44,103 nt of DNA from Gammaproteobacteria bacterium. GTDB lineage: Bacteria > Pseudomonadota > Gammaproteobacteria > Arenicellales > Poriferihabitantaceae. Below, one piece after another: positions 1 to 7,785 of the stretch (the stretch's first letter is position 1; each line of letters starts with the position of its first letter). The stretch covers positions 15,202 to 59,304 of the forward strand of contig JALCBG010000009.1 of the NCBI GenBank assembly GCA_028066695.1. The letters are read 5' to 3'. The notes beneath the pieces were generated by a model. That model saw only the letters and a list, made by a program, of their open reading frames with translations. It did no database searches and was not told where the DNA came from. Made by a program: the position numbers and the translations under genes.

Positions 1-23
1 TGAACGCGGTCGCGCGTTTCCAC

Positions 24-29
24 TACACT
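24..29 (+). promoter_or_regulatory. Putative -10 element of psd
   Basis: TACACT lies six bases before the psd ATG at 36. If it is the -10 box, transcription would begin at or next to the start codon, giving a leaderless mRNA. The same layout recurs before several genes of this window. The -35 region is GC-rich with no recognisable match, and the first 35 bases otherwise show only a TGA at 1-3 that might end an upstream gene. Confidence 0.4.
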
Positions 30-35
30 AGCGAA

Positions 36-728
36 ATGTCGGCTTTTGACTACCCCATTCTCGCGCGCGAGGGGCGCGCGCACCTGCTCGGCGCGCTCGC
101 CTGCGGCGTGATTGCGACCTGGCTGTTCGGCTACTGGTCGCTTTTCGTGTGGGCGGCGATCGTGCTGGTGTTTCAATTTTTCCGCGATCCGAAACGCCGC
201 ATCACCTCGCAGCCGGGCGCGGTGGTCAGCCCGGCCAGCGGCAAAATCGTCGCGCTCGGCGAGGCCGAAAACCCCTACCTCAAGGGAAAGTCGCTGAAAG
301 TCAGCATCTTCATGAGCGTTTTTTCCGTGCATTCCAACCTGATTCCGGTCGGCGGCGCGATCATGCGCTGCTGGCGGCAACCGGGGAAATTTTTCAACGC
401 CGCGCTGGACAAATCCTCGCGCGACAACGAGCGCAGCGCGATTTGGATTCAAACCGCGCGCGGCGACGACATCGTCTGCGTGCAAATCGCCGGGCTGCTG
501 GCGCGGCGGATTTTGTCCTATGTAAAACCCGGCGACAGCGTGCAAACCGGCCAGCGTTACGGCTTCATTCGCTTCGGCTCGCGCGTGGATCTCTACCTGC
601 CGCCGCACGCGCAACTGGTGGTGCGGCTCGGGCAGCGGGTTTGCTCGGGCAACAACATCATCGGTTTCATCAAGGAAAGTTCCGCGGAAACCGCGGCGCG
701 CGCGGGCGGGGCGGCCGGGAATGGCTAA
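36..728 (+). CDS. psd: Phosphatidylserine decarboxylase proenzyme
   Basis: Makes phosphatidylethanolamine by decarboxylating phosphatidylserine at the inner membrane. The 230-residue product has the length of the short (Psd-A type) family. It has a hydrophobic hairpin at about residues 17-48, the FRDPKR and VSPASGK segments, a conserved IFMSVFSVHSN core, and the RFGSRVD autocleavage site where the serine becomes the pyruvoyl cofactor. It overlaps pssA by eight bases, so the enzyme that makes its substrate is translated next; this pairing is normal in proteobacteria. The start is the ATG at 36, with no Shine-Dalgarno match in front of it. Confidence 0.96.
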   Translation: MSAFDYPILAREGRAHLLGALACGVIATWLFGYWSLFVWAAIVLVFQFFRDPKRRITSQPGAVVSPASGKIVALGEAENPYLKGKSLKVSIFMSVFSVHSNLIPVGGAIMRCWRQPGKFFNAALDKSSRDNERSAIWIQTARGDDIVCVQIAGLLARRILSYVKPGDSVQTGQRYGFIRFGSRVDLYLPPHAQLVVRLGQRVCSGNNIIGFIKESSAETAARAGGAAGNG

Positions 729-1602
729 AGCCGGCCGCGGCGGCAACAAGGGCATTTATTTTCTGCCCAGTTTGTTCACCACCGCGGGGTTGTTCTTCGG
801 TTTTTACGCGATCATTCAGGCGACGCTCGGCAACTTTGAGCGCGCCGCGGTCGGGCTGCTGGTGGCGATGATCATGGACGGCCTGGACGGCCGCGTCGCC
901 CGCTGGACAAACACCGCCAGCGATTTCGGCAAGGAATACGACAGTCTGGTGGATGTCATCGCGTTCGGCCTGGCGCCGGCGCTGGTCATGTATTTTTGGT
1001 CGCTGCAAAGCATCGGCAAGGCCGGCTGGCTGATCGCGTTTTTGTTCACGGCCGCGGCCGCGCTGCGATTGGCGCGCTTCAACACGCTGACCATAAAAGA
1101 CAGCCGCTATTTCTACGGCATTCCATGCCCGTCGGCGGCCGCGTTCGTGGTGTTTTGGGTGTGGAATTTTCACGCGTCCGGCATAGACGGGCGCGCCGCG
1201 CCGATGGCGTGGAGCAGCGCGGTGGCGACCGTGCTTTTGGCGGTGCTGATGGTCAGCAATTTGCGCTTCCGCAGTTTCAAGGACTTTGACCTGATCAACC
1301 GAATTCCGTTCGCGATTTTGATCGCGTTCGCGGTGATTTTTGTGCTGGTGTTTTTTGACCCGCCGCGCGCGCTGTTTTTGCTGGCGCTCGCCTATGTAAT
1401 TTCGGGCCCGGCCGGCTGGCTGCTGCGCTGGCAGCGCGGCACCAGCGAAAGTCCGGCGTTTTTGCCGGACGGCGGCGAGGAGGAACCGGCGCGGCGCGGA
1501 AAATGGCCGGGCAAAAAACGCCGCGGAAAAGGCGGCATGGCGGCGAAAATAGCGAAAAAGGCGCGCGCCGGCGGCGGAAAATCGCCGCGAAAAAAGGCTT
1601 GA
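721..1602 (+). CDS. pssA: CDP-diacylglycerol-serine O-phosphatidyltransferase
   Basis: Integral membrane enzyme that joins serine to CDP-diacylglycerol, supplying Psd. The CDP-alcohol phosphotransferase signature is complete: MDGLDGRVAR, then GKEYDSLVD, with the four aspartates in the expected spacing. About eight hydrophobic segments follow. The last 45 residues are a Lys/Arg/Gly-rich tail encoded by repeated GCGGAAAA-like units, apparently an extension beyond the family core. It starts at ATG 721 inside the end of psd, and its stop at 1600-1602 overlaps the first TTGACA of the promoter for the leu leader. Confidence 0.96.
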   Translation: MAKAGRGGNKGIYFLPSLFTTAGLFFGFYAIIQATLGNFERAAVGLLVAMIMDGLDGRVARWTNTASDFGKEYDSLVDVIAFGLAPALVMYFWSLQSIGKAGWLIAFLFTAAAALRLARFNTLTIKDSRYFYGIPCPSAAAFVVFWVWNFHASGIDGRAAPMAWSSAVATVLLAVLMVSNLRFRSFKDFDLINRIPFAILIAFAVIFVLVFFDPPRALFLLALAYVISGPAGWLLRWQRGTSESPAFLPDGGEEEPARRGKWPGKKRRGKGGMAAKIAKKARAGGGKSPRKKA

Positions 1603-1639
1603 CACCCCGCTTGACATCGGCGCGCCGGGCGTGTAGGGT
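1599..1639 (+). promoter_or_regulatory. Promoter with doubled -35 motif, upstream of leu leader
   Basis: TTGACACCCCGCTTGACA (1599-1616) contains two TTGACA boxes 12 bp apart. The second (1611-1616) is followed by a 17-bp spacer and TAGGGT (1634-1639). The ATG of the leader peptide is seven bases further on, so transcription should start on or beside it. The same 18 bp, also followed by a 17-bp spacer and a -10 box, recurs at 43108-43148. The second copy of TTGACA could be an operator half-site rather than a -35. Confidence 0.65.
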
Positions 1640-1646
1640 TTCGCGC

Positions 1647-1736
1647 ATGTTTCGTCTTTTGAGCATTGATTTGCCCCCCGCTTTTGCGGCGCGCCGCCCG
1701 GCGCTTTTGCCGCTATTGCGCCTGCGCGCGCACTGA
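1647..1736 (+). CDS. leuL: Probable leucine-rich leader peptide of leuA
   Basis: A 29-codon ORF between the promoter and leuA encodes a peptide with eight leucines, including the run [11 protein letters not shown] just before its TGA. Leucine codons here are CTT, TTG, CTA and CTG, although nearby genes use mostly CTG; rare Leu codons are also a hallmark of the E. coli leuL leader. Downstream RNA can form alternative hairpins (1752-1800). This fits ribosome-mediated attenuation of leuA by charged tRNA-Leu. It is inference from position and composition; the peptide does not resemble E. coli LeuL in sequence. The ATG lies at or near the predicted +1. Confidence 0.55.
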   Translation: MFRLLSIDLPPAFAARRPALLPLLRLRAH

Positions 1737-1751
1737 CACCCCACCCTTCCT

Positions 1752-1832
1752 GCAGCCGCCAAGGCTGCGCCCGTTCAGCCGCCGCCGCATGGCGCGCGGC
1801 ATGCCCTTGAATGCATTCGGCCCGCGGGGCCC
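1752..1832 (+). promoter_or_regulatory. Candidate attenuator hairpins upstream of leuA
   Basis: GCAGCC (1752-1757) pairs with GGCTGC (1763-1768). The latter can instead pair, as GGCTG, with CAGCC at 1776-1780, so the two hairpins exclude each other. Bases 1778-1788 can also pair with 1792-1800 with two bulged cytosines. A further short stem, GGCCC/GGGCC, lies around 1819-1832, immediately before the leuA ATG. No U-tract follows, so this could work by masking the start region or by Rho rather than as a classic intrinsic terminator. Confidence 0.4.
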
Positions 1833-1839
1833 CGCAGAC

Positions 1840-3387
1840 ATGAAAGACAAACTGATCATCTTTGACACCACCTTGCGCGACGGCGAGCAAAGCCCGGGCG
1901 CGTCCATGACCCGCGAGGAGAAAATCCGCGTGGCAAAACAACTCGCGAAAATGCGCGTCGACGTGATTGAGGCCGGCTTTCCGGCGGCCAGCCCCGGCGA
2001 CTTCAAGGCGGTGCAGGCCATCGCCGGCGCGATTCGCGGCAGCGTGGTGTGCGCGCTGGCGCGCGCCAATTCGCGCGACATTGAAAAGGCCGCGGAGGCG
2101 GTGCGCCCGGCCGAAGCGTCGCGCATTCACACCTTCATCGCCACCTCGGAAATTCACATGCGCGAAAAACTGCGCATGAAACCGGACGAGGTGCTGCGGC
2201 GCGCCGCCGACGCGGTCAAACTGGCGCGCACGCACACCGACGACGTGGAGTTCTCGCCCGAAGACGCCGGGCGCTCCGACCCGGACTTTTTGTGCCGCAT
2301 CATTGAAACCGCGATTGACGCCGGCGCCGGCACCATCAACATCCCCGACACCGTCGGCTACAACCTGCCGGCGCAATTCGGCGCGCTTCTGGCCGAGTTG
2401 ATGGAGCGCGTTCCCAACTCGGACAAGGCGGTTTTCTCGGTGCACTGCCACAACGACCTCGGGCTGGCCGTGGCCAATTCGCTGGCCGCGGTCATGGCCG
2501 GCGCGCGCCAGGTGGAATGCACGATCAACGGGCTCGGCGAGCGCGCCGGCAACGCCGCGCTGGAGGAAATCGTCATGGCGGTGCGCACGCGCCGCGACCA
2601 GTTCTCCTGCGACAGCGGCATTGACACCGCGCAAATCGTGCCGGCGAGCCGGCTGGTCTCCGGCATCACCGGTTTTCCGGTGCAGCCGAACAAGGCGGTG
2701 GTCGGCGTCAACGCGTTCGCGCACGAGGCCGGCATTCACCAGGACGGCGTCATCAAAGCGCGCGAGACCTACGAGATCATGCGCGCCGAGGATGTCGGCT
2801 GGTCGGCGAACCGCATCGTGCTCGGCAAGCATTCCGGGCGCAACGCCTTCACCGAGCGGCTGAAATTTCTCGGCTTTCAGTTTGATTCGGACGAGCAACT
2901 GGAGCGCGCTTTCGCCCGCTTCAAGCAACTCGCCGACAACAAGCACGAGATTTTTGACGACGATCTGCAGGCGCTGGTCACCGACTCGGACGCCGCCGGC
3001 GCGCGCGCGCGCTTCGCGCTGAAGCACCTGAAAACCACCTCGCAAACCGGCGCCGTCGCCGGCGCGAGCGTCACCGTGGAAGTGGACGGCGAGGAAGTCA
3101 CCGCGCAGGGGCGCGGCAACGGCGCGGTGGACGCGGTGTTCAGCGCGATTGAAAGCGTGGTCGGCTCGGGGAGTTTGCTGCAGTTGTATTCGGTCAACGC
3201 CATCACCAGCGGCAGCGACGCGCAGGGCGAAGTCGGCGTGCGGCTGGAGCGCGACGGGCGCGTGGTCAACGGCCACGGCGCCGACCTGGACATCGTCATC
3301 GCCTCGGGCAAGGCCTATGTCAACGCGCTGAACAAGTTGTATGACAACGAGGAGCGCGCGCATCCGCAACTGGCGCGCGCGGTGTAG
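1840..3387 (+). CDS. leuA: 2-isopropylmalate synthase
   Basis: First committed step of leucine synthesis: acetyl-CoA plus 2-oxoisovalerate. The N-terminal TIM barrel carries [16 protein letters not shown] and the [13 protein letters not shown] metal-binding motif; the C-terminal third is the LeuA regulatory domain for leucine feedback. I chose ATG 1840 because the family begins at this residue (515 residues, close to the E. coli length). In-frame ATGs at 1789 and 1801 would add 13-17 GC-rich residues; none of the three has a good Shine-Dalgarno. leuB is encoded separately at 15052-16191 and leuCD are not in the window. Confidence 0.96.
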   Translation: MKDKLIIFDTTLRDGEQSPGASMTREEKIRVAKQLAKMRVDVIEAGFPAASPGDFKAVQAIAGAIRGSVVCALARANSRDIEKAAEAVRPAEASRIHTFIATSEIHMREKLRMKPDEVLRRAADAVKLARTHTDDVEFSPEDAGRSDPDFLCRIIETAIDAGAGTINIPDTVGYNLPAQFGALLAELMERVPNSDKAVFSVHCHNDLGLAVANSLAAVMAGARQVECTINGLGERAGNAALEEIVMAVRTRRDQFSCDSGIDTAQIVPASRLVSGITGFPVQPNKAVVGVNAFAHEAGIHQDGVIKARETYEIMRAEDVGWSANRIVLGKHSGRNAFTERLKFLGFQFDSDEQLERAFARFKQLADNKHEIFDDDLQALVTDSDAAGARARFALKHLKTTSQTGAVAGASVTVEVDGEEVTAQGRGNGAVDAVFSAIESVVGSGSLLQLYSVNAITSGSDAQGEVGVRLERDGRVVNGHGADLDIVIASGKAYVNALNKLYDNEERAHPQLARAV

Positions 3388-3411
3388 CCGGCCGCGCAGT
3401 CCTCTTTTGGC

Positions 3412-4155
3412 GTGAACGCACGCGCGCGAATGCAGCGGCAAACGCTGCGGCGGATGGGTGTGGAAGTGTGGCAGCGGCGCGACGCGCCGCGCGAGGTTGC
3501 GCCGGTTGCGGAGGAGTCGTCCGCCGCGCCCGCGCAACCCGTGCCAGCGAAAGATGCCGCGCCCGCGCCCGTGCAGTCTGCGCCGGCAGATTCCCCGCAA
3601 TCAAATTTGGCGCGCATCGGCGAGGAAGTCGCGGCCTGCCAAAAATGCGAACTGCATAAAAGCCGCAAGAACACCGTGTTCGGCTGCGGAGACGCGCGCG
3701 CCGACTGGATGTTCATCGGCGAAGCGCCGGGGCAGAACGAGGATTTGCAGGGCCTGCCTTTCGTCGGCCGCGCCGGAAAATTGCTGGACGAAATGATCGC
3801 CGCGCTCGGCATGAAGCGCGAGCGGGTGTTCATCGCCAATGTTCTCAAATGCCGCCCGCCGGGCAACCGCGACCCGCAGCCGGGCGAGGTGGAAAAATGC
3901 GAGCCGTATCTGCGCCGCCAACTGGAAATCATCCGCCCGAAAGTCATAGTCGCGCTCGGGCGCATCAGCGCGCAGGCCCTGCTAAAAAGCGCCGAGCCGC
4001 TCGGCCGCCTGCGCGGCCGCATTTACCAATACGGCGACGAAAACATTCCGCTGGTGGTCACCTATCATCCCGCGTATCTGCTGCGGAGCCCGGAGCAGAA
4101 GGCGAAAGCGTGGGAGGATTTGTGGCAGGCGCGGACGGTAGCGGCGGCGGAATAG
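3412..4155 (+). CDS. Family 4 uracil-DNA glycosylase (Fe-S)
   Basis: Removes uracil from DNA in base-excision repair. Catalytic motif GEAPGQNED (residues 103-111) and the HPAYLLRSP motif (from 219) are both present. Four cysteines, C76, C79, C147 and C163, match the 4Fe-4S ligand pattern of family 4. The first 65 residues are an Ala/Pro-rich linker, as in proteobacterial members with a variable N-terminal region. Start is GTG 3412; ATG 3430 in frame is equally possible. Its last 98 bp overlap, tail to tail, the DUF3047 gene on the other strand. Confidence 0.92.
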   Translation: MNARARMQRQTLRRMGVEVWQRRDAPREVAPVAEESSAAPAQPVPAKDAAPAPVQSAPADSPQSNLARIGEEVAACQKCELHKSRKNTVFGCGDARADWMFIGEAPGQNEDLQGLPFVGRAGKLLDEMIAALGMKRERVFIANVLKCRPPGNRDPQPGEVEKCEPYLRRQLEIIRPKVIVALGRISAQALLKSAEPLGRLRGRIYQYGDENIPLVVTYHPAYLLRSPEQKAKAWEDLWQARTVAAAE

Positions 4156-4999
4156 GGGCGGAGTTTTTTGCGGAGTTGCCGGCGGAGTTTTCCGCGGCGT
4201 TTTTTTCGGCCGCCTTGAACACGATGTCGCCGAACCAGGCGGTCGCCGACTCGCCGGTGTTGTCGGTGTCGGTCATCACCGCCACGCCGGAAATCATCGG
4301 CGGCTCGCCGCCGAATGCGCGCCGGTAATCCTCGTAAATGTTGCGCGACTCGGACACCCATTGCCCGGCTTTTTCGGCGCCGCTTTGCAGCGCCAGCATT
4401 TGCACGCGCGCGGTGTAGGGATTCGGCGCCAGCGTTCCGGCCGGGCTGCGGCTCGCCCAGATGTAATTGAGCGCGCCGAGCGGCGGATAGCGGCCGTAAA
4501 TCAGCCGCGCGGTTTTGTATTTTGCGCGCTCCAATAAACCGAGTTTGCTGCCGTCATAGGCGAAGGTGATGTAGAGGCGCGCCGGGTAATCGTCGCCGGA
4601 TTTTCGCGTCACATCGCCGCGCTCCAGCACATTGCCGATTTTCCAGCGCCATTCCACCCGCGGATACATTTTCGGGTCAATGCGAATTTCGCGGCGCATT
4701 CCGGACGAGGAGGCGCGGCTGTCGGCTTTCACCACGACCACGCCGGCGTCCTCTTCCAATGTGTATTCGGTGTGGCGCGGAATTTTTTCAAAGGTGAGCG
4801 CCGCCCAGGAATCCGGGAATGCCTTGCCGGGGCGCGCCTCGGAAAACGCGCCGACGCGCAATGCGTCCGGCGACTGCGCGCCGACCGACGGACCCGCGCA
4901 CGCCACAAAAAAACCGACGGCGCAACAAGCGGCCGGAAATTTGGGAAGTTTGAAAAGTTTGCCGGCGCAAAAACGCCGCGCCCGGCCGCGCTTATTCAT
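4058..4999 (-). CDS. DUF3047 family exported protein
   Basis: Residues 1-41 form a basic then hydrophobic signal segment ending near VGAQ, so export is likely. The body, from about residue 45 to 265, matches my recollection of DUF3047 (WRWKIGNVLERGD, YPARLYITFAYDG, NYIWASRSPAGT, ISGVAVMTDTDNTG, WFGDIVF); function is unknown. The final 50 residues are a low-complexity Asn/Ala/Ser/Pro tail made from GCGGAAAA-type units, and this tail is the part that overlaps the uracil-DNA glycosylase gene. Its ATG overlaps the stop of the upstream NYN gene (TGA at 4998-4996), so the two are probably cotranscribed. Confidence 0.75.
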   Translation of the reverse strand: MNKRGRARRFCAGKLFKLPKFPAACCAVGFFVACAGPSVGAQSPDALRVGAFSEARPGKAFPDSWAALTFEKIPRHTEYTLEEDAGVVVVKADSRASSSGMRREIRIDPKMYPRVEWRWKIGNVLERGDVTRKSGDDYPARLYITFAYDGSKLGLLERAKYKTARLIYGRYPPLGALNYIWASRSPAGTLAPNPYTARVQMLALQSGAEKAGQWVSESRNIYEDYRRAFGGEPPMISGVAVMTDTDNTGESATAWFGDIVFKAAEKNAAENSAGNSAKNSAPIPPPLPSAPATNPPTLSPSAPGSAADTRDDR

Positions 5000-5556
5000 T
5001 CATACCGCGAGTTCCTGAACGACAGAAAATCCAGCCATTCGTTTAATTCAATAAAGTTGCTGCACGCTTCCCGCAATTCGCGCGAGGCGTGGCTCCAAAA
5101 GGCCACATCCACCTTGAAACCGTCGGCCACCAGTGTCTTGATAAGCGGCACGAAATCGGAATCGCCCGAGGCGAGCGTAATCGTGTCCTTTTGCTTGTCC
5201 ACCAGGGTGTACGCGTCCTTGCTCATGGACATGACGATGCCGGTGTCGATCTTTTTTTCCTTGCCGGAAAAATTGCGCTGCTCGGTGATGATTTCGAATC
5301 CCGCTTTTTTCGCCATATCCCAGATGGAATCGTTTTTTGGGACGCGGCTGCCAAAAATCATGCAGCGTTTAATCTTGGACTCGTCGTCTCCGGCGATAAA
5401 GTAGTGCAACCGGCCAAAGTCAATCTTATAAGACGGGTCGGTTATGTTTTCGTTTTGCGCCACATAGATGTTGGGCGCGCGGCCGGTCGCGACCGCTTTT
5501 ACTCTTTTGCCTTCAATGAAGACATTGGAGTTGTCTACATAAACAAATTCAGCCAT
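4996..5556 (-). CDS. NYN domain (LabA/DUF88-like) putative RNase
   Basis: A 186-residue single-domain protein of the PIN-like NYN fold. Acidic residues expected to bind metal are visible: D8 in YVDNSN, D104 in KKIDTG, and D132/D134 in SGDSDF. Family members are known or suspected endoribonucleases. ATG 5556 is chosen because GAGGA sits eight bases before it; an upstream in-frame ATG has no such site. Base composition is clearly less GC-rich than the neighbours, suggesting acquisition. A TATAAA box lies upstream at 5632-5637 on this strand. Its stop overlaps the start of the DUF3047 gene. Confidence 0.85.
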   Translation of the reverse strand: MAEFVYVDNSNVFIEGKRVKAVATGRAPNIYVAQNENITDPSYKIDFGRLHYFIAGDDESKIKRCMIFGSRVPKNDSIWDMAKKAGFEIITEQRNFSGKEKKIDTGIVMSMSKDAYTLVDKQKDTITLASGDSDFVPLIKTLVADGFKVDVAFWSHASRELREACSNFIELNEWLDFLSFRNSRYE

Positions 5557-5631
5557 TTTTTTGTTCCTCGTTAAAAAACTCGTGAAAAGAAAAAGTCCCG
5601 CGGAAAACGCCGCGCGGAAACCCGTTGCGCA

Positions 5632-5637
5632 TTTATA
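5632..5637 (-). promoter_or_regulatory. Putative -10 box for the NYN-DUF3047 pair
   Basis: On the minus strand this reads TATAAA, about 75 bases before the NYN start codon. The 5' leader between them contains two GCGGAAAA-like units (rich in GCGGAAA on the plus strand at about 5599-5620). No convincing -35 is seen. Confidence 0.3.
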
Positions 5638-5655
5638 CCGCAAAAATTGCGGGTG

Positions 5656-5727
5656 CGCTCCCTAGGGGAATCGAACCCCTGTTTCCGGCGTGAGAGGCCA
5701 GCGTCCTGACCGCTAGACGAAGGGAGC
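5656..5727 (-). tRNA. tRNA-Glu (anticodon CUC)
   Basis: A full cloverleaf can be drawn: the 7-bp acceptor GCTCCCT/AGGGAGC, anticodon arm CTGGC-CTCTCAC-GCCGG with anticodon CTC (5692-5694), and T-arm CAGGGG-TTCGATT-CCCCT. The body resembles bacterial tRNA-Glu. A 3' CCA is not encoded. A minus-strand TATTAT nine bases upstream of the 5' end is a plausible -10. CUC reads only GAG, so a separate UUC isoacceptor is expected elsewhere in the genome. Confidence 0.95.
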
Positions 5728-5796
5728 GGACGCGCTATAATAGCATGTCCCCCCGCGCAAAGGTTTTTTTGCATCATTACCGCAGGACCCCCCGAA

Positions 5797-7119
5797 TTGA
5801 CCCAGACCCACTCAGCCGCCGACCTCGCCATGGAGCGCGACTGGCTCAGCGCGGCCGCGCTGCAAATCGCCGGCGAACTGCAGGACGCCGGCTACGACGG
5901 CTACCTGGTCGGCGGCTGCGTGCGCGACTTGCTGCTTGGCCGCCGCCCGAAAGATTTTGACATCACCACCGACGCCAGCCCCGAGGAAGTGCGGCGGCTT
6001 TTTCGGCGCTCGCGCATCATCGGGCGGCGTTTCCAATTGGTGCATGTGCGCCTCGGGCGCGAGGTCATTGAAGTCGCGACCTACCGCGCCAAACCCGACG
6101 GCGCGCGCGCGCGCGGCGGCCGCGGCAACAGCGCGGCAATCGCCGCCGACGGGCGCGTCATAGACGACAACGCCTTCGGCACCATTGAGCAGGACGCAGC
6201 GCGCCGCGACTTCACCATCAACTCGCTGTATTACGACCCGCGCCGCGACTGCGTGCTGGACTTCGCCGGCGGCGTTCGCGACGCGCGCAAACGCGTGCTG
6301 CGCATGATCGGCGAGCCGCGCGCGCGCTTCACCGAAGACCCGGTGCGCATGCTGCGCGCGCTGCGCTTTCGCGCGAAGTTGGATTTGGAATGGGAGCGCG
6401 GCCTGCCGCCGGCCATCGCCGAATGCCGCGAACTTTTGGCGAGCGTGCCGCCGCCGCGCCTGTTTGACGAGACGCTGAAAATGTTCCACCACGGCCACGC
6501 GCGAAAAAGTTGGGAGGAATTGCGCGCCCACGGACTCGCCGCGACGCTTTTTCCGCCGGCGTTTGACGCCGACGGAAACGCGCCGGAAAAACTCATCGGC
6601 ATGGCGCTGGACAACACCGACGAGCGCGTGCGCCACGGCAAGCCTGTGATCGCCGCGTTTTTGTTCGCGGTACTTTTGTGGATGCCATTCAAGCGCGAAC
6701 TGGCGCGCGCCGCGCGCGGCCTGCCGCACGCCGAGGCGGTGTGGGCGGCCGGAGACGCGGTGTTTGCGTCGCAGTCGCTGCGCGTCGCGGTGCCGCGCCG
6801 CGTCGCCGTCGCCGCCATGGAAATCTGGCAAATGCAGTTTGCATTGGAGGCGCGCAAACCGCGCGCGGTCGCGCGCCTGCTCGGCGAGCGGCGTTTTCGC
6901 GCGGCCTTTGATTTTTTGCTGCTGCGCGCGCGCATCGGCGAAGTGGAAGCGGCGCTGGCCGAATGGTGGGAGGAAATTCAGGAATGCGGCGAAGACGAAA
7001 CGCGGCGGCGGATTGAGGCGCTGCGCCCGCGGCGCGCGCGCTCCGCGTCAAGTGGCGGCAACGAGCGCCGGGCCGGACGGCGCGCGCGCCACGCGCCGGC
7101 GGCCGCGCTGAACAAATAA
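5797..7119 (+). CDS. pcnB: Poly(A) polymerase I
   Basis: Adds 3' poly(A) tails that promote RNA decay. It belongs to the class II nucleotidyltransferase family: GGCVRD (residues 39-44), the catalytic DFD (53-55), RRDFTINSLYY, and the EDPVRMLRALRF head/neck motif. At 440 residues with a basic C-terminal tail it fits PcnB better than the tRNA CCA-adding enzyme, but that alternative shares all these motifs. The start is either TTG 5797 or ATG 5830; neither has a clear ribosome site. A TATAAT at 5736-5741 could drive it. Confidence 0.9.
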   Translation: MTQTHSAADLAMERDWLSAAALQIAGELQDAGYDGYLVGGCVRDLLLGRRPKDFDITTDASPEEVRRLFRRSRIIGRRFQLVHVRLGREVIEVATYRAKPDGARARGGRGNSAAIAADGRVIDDNAFGTIEQDAARRDFTINSLYYDPRRDCVLDFAGGVRDARKRVLRMIGEPRARFTEDPVRMLRALRFRAKLDLEWERGLPPAIAECRELLASVPPPRLFDETLKMFHHGHARKSWEELRAHGLAATLFPPAFDADGNAPEKLIGMALDNTDERVRHGKPVIAAFLFAVLLWMPFKRELARAARGLPHAEAVWAAGDAVFASQSLRVAVPRRVAVAAMEIWQMQFALEARKPRAVARLLGERRFRAAFDFLLLRARIGEVEAALAEWWEEIQECGEDETRRRIEALRPRRARSASSGGNERRAGRRARHAPAAALNK

Positions 7120-7164
7120 CGCGCCCTTTCCACTTTCGCTTCCCCTTCGCGCAACAATACCCGC

Positions 7165-7785
7165 ATGTCCCAATACTTCAAAGCCCATCCGGCAAACCCG
7201 CAGCCGCGCCTGATTCGCCGCGCGGTGGAAATCATCCGCGGCGGCGGCGTCATCGCCTACCCGACCGATTCCAGTTACGCGCTCGGCTGCGCCATCGGCG
7301 AAAAAGCGCCGCTGGAGCGCATTCGCCGCATCCGCAAAGTCGGCGACGAACACAACTTCACTTTGGTGTGCAAGGACCTTTCCGAATTGAGCGTCTACGC
7401 CGCGGTGGACAACGACGCCTTTCGCCTGCTGAAACGCTTCACGCCGGGCCCCTACACTTTCATTTTGGCGGCGACGCGCGAAGTGCCGCGGCGGCTGCAG
7501 CACCCGCGCCGCCGCAGCATCGGGTTGCGCGTGCCGGATTACCCGATAGTGAGCGCGCTGCTCGCGCAACTCGGCGAGCCGCTAATGAGTTCCACGCTGA
7601 TTCTGCCCGGCGAGCGCCGCGCGCTGAACGATCCGGAGGAAATCCGCGCGCGGCTGGAGCACGAAATAGACCTGGTCATAGACGGCGGGCCATGCGACGC
7701 GCTGCCGACCAGCGTGGTGGATTTGGCCTCGGGCGCGCCGCAAGTGCGGCGCGAAGGCAAGGGCGACACCGCCGCATTCGCATGA
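7165..7785 (+). CDS. yciO: Sua5/YciO/YrdC family (YciO-like) protein
   Basis: A 206-residue protein of the YrdC fold that in TsaC/Sua5 makes threonylcarbamoyl-AMP for tRNA t6A. The segments GGGVIAYPTDSSYALGC, KRFTPGPYTFIL and GLRVPDYPI are typical. The family's YciO branch lacks proven t6A activity, and YciO genes often lie beside trpS-scpAB as here. AACAAT six bases before the ATG could be a -10. Its TGA overlaps the trpS ATG. Confidence 0.88.
   Translation: MSQYFKAHPANPQPRLIRRAVEIIRGGGVIAYPTDSSYALGCAIGEKAPLERIRRIRKVGDEHNFTLVCKDLSELSVYAAVDNDAFRLLKRFTPGPYTFILAATREVPRRLQHPRRRSIGLRVPDYPIVSALLAQLGEPLMSSTLILPGERRALNDPEEIRARLEHEIDLVIDGGPCDALPTSVVDLASGAPQVRREGKGDTAAFA

Noticed and set aside
670-3600. 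A 976-codon minus-strand open frame
   Set aside because: It lies antisense to pssA, leuA and the glycosylase gene, which have clear family motifs; its product is Arg/Ala/His-rich low complexity, a usual artefact of high-GC codon bias.
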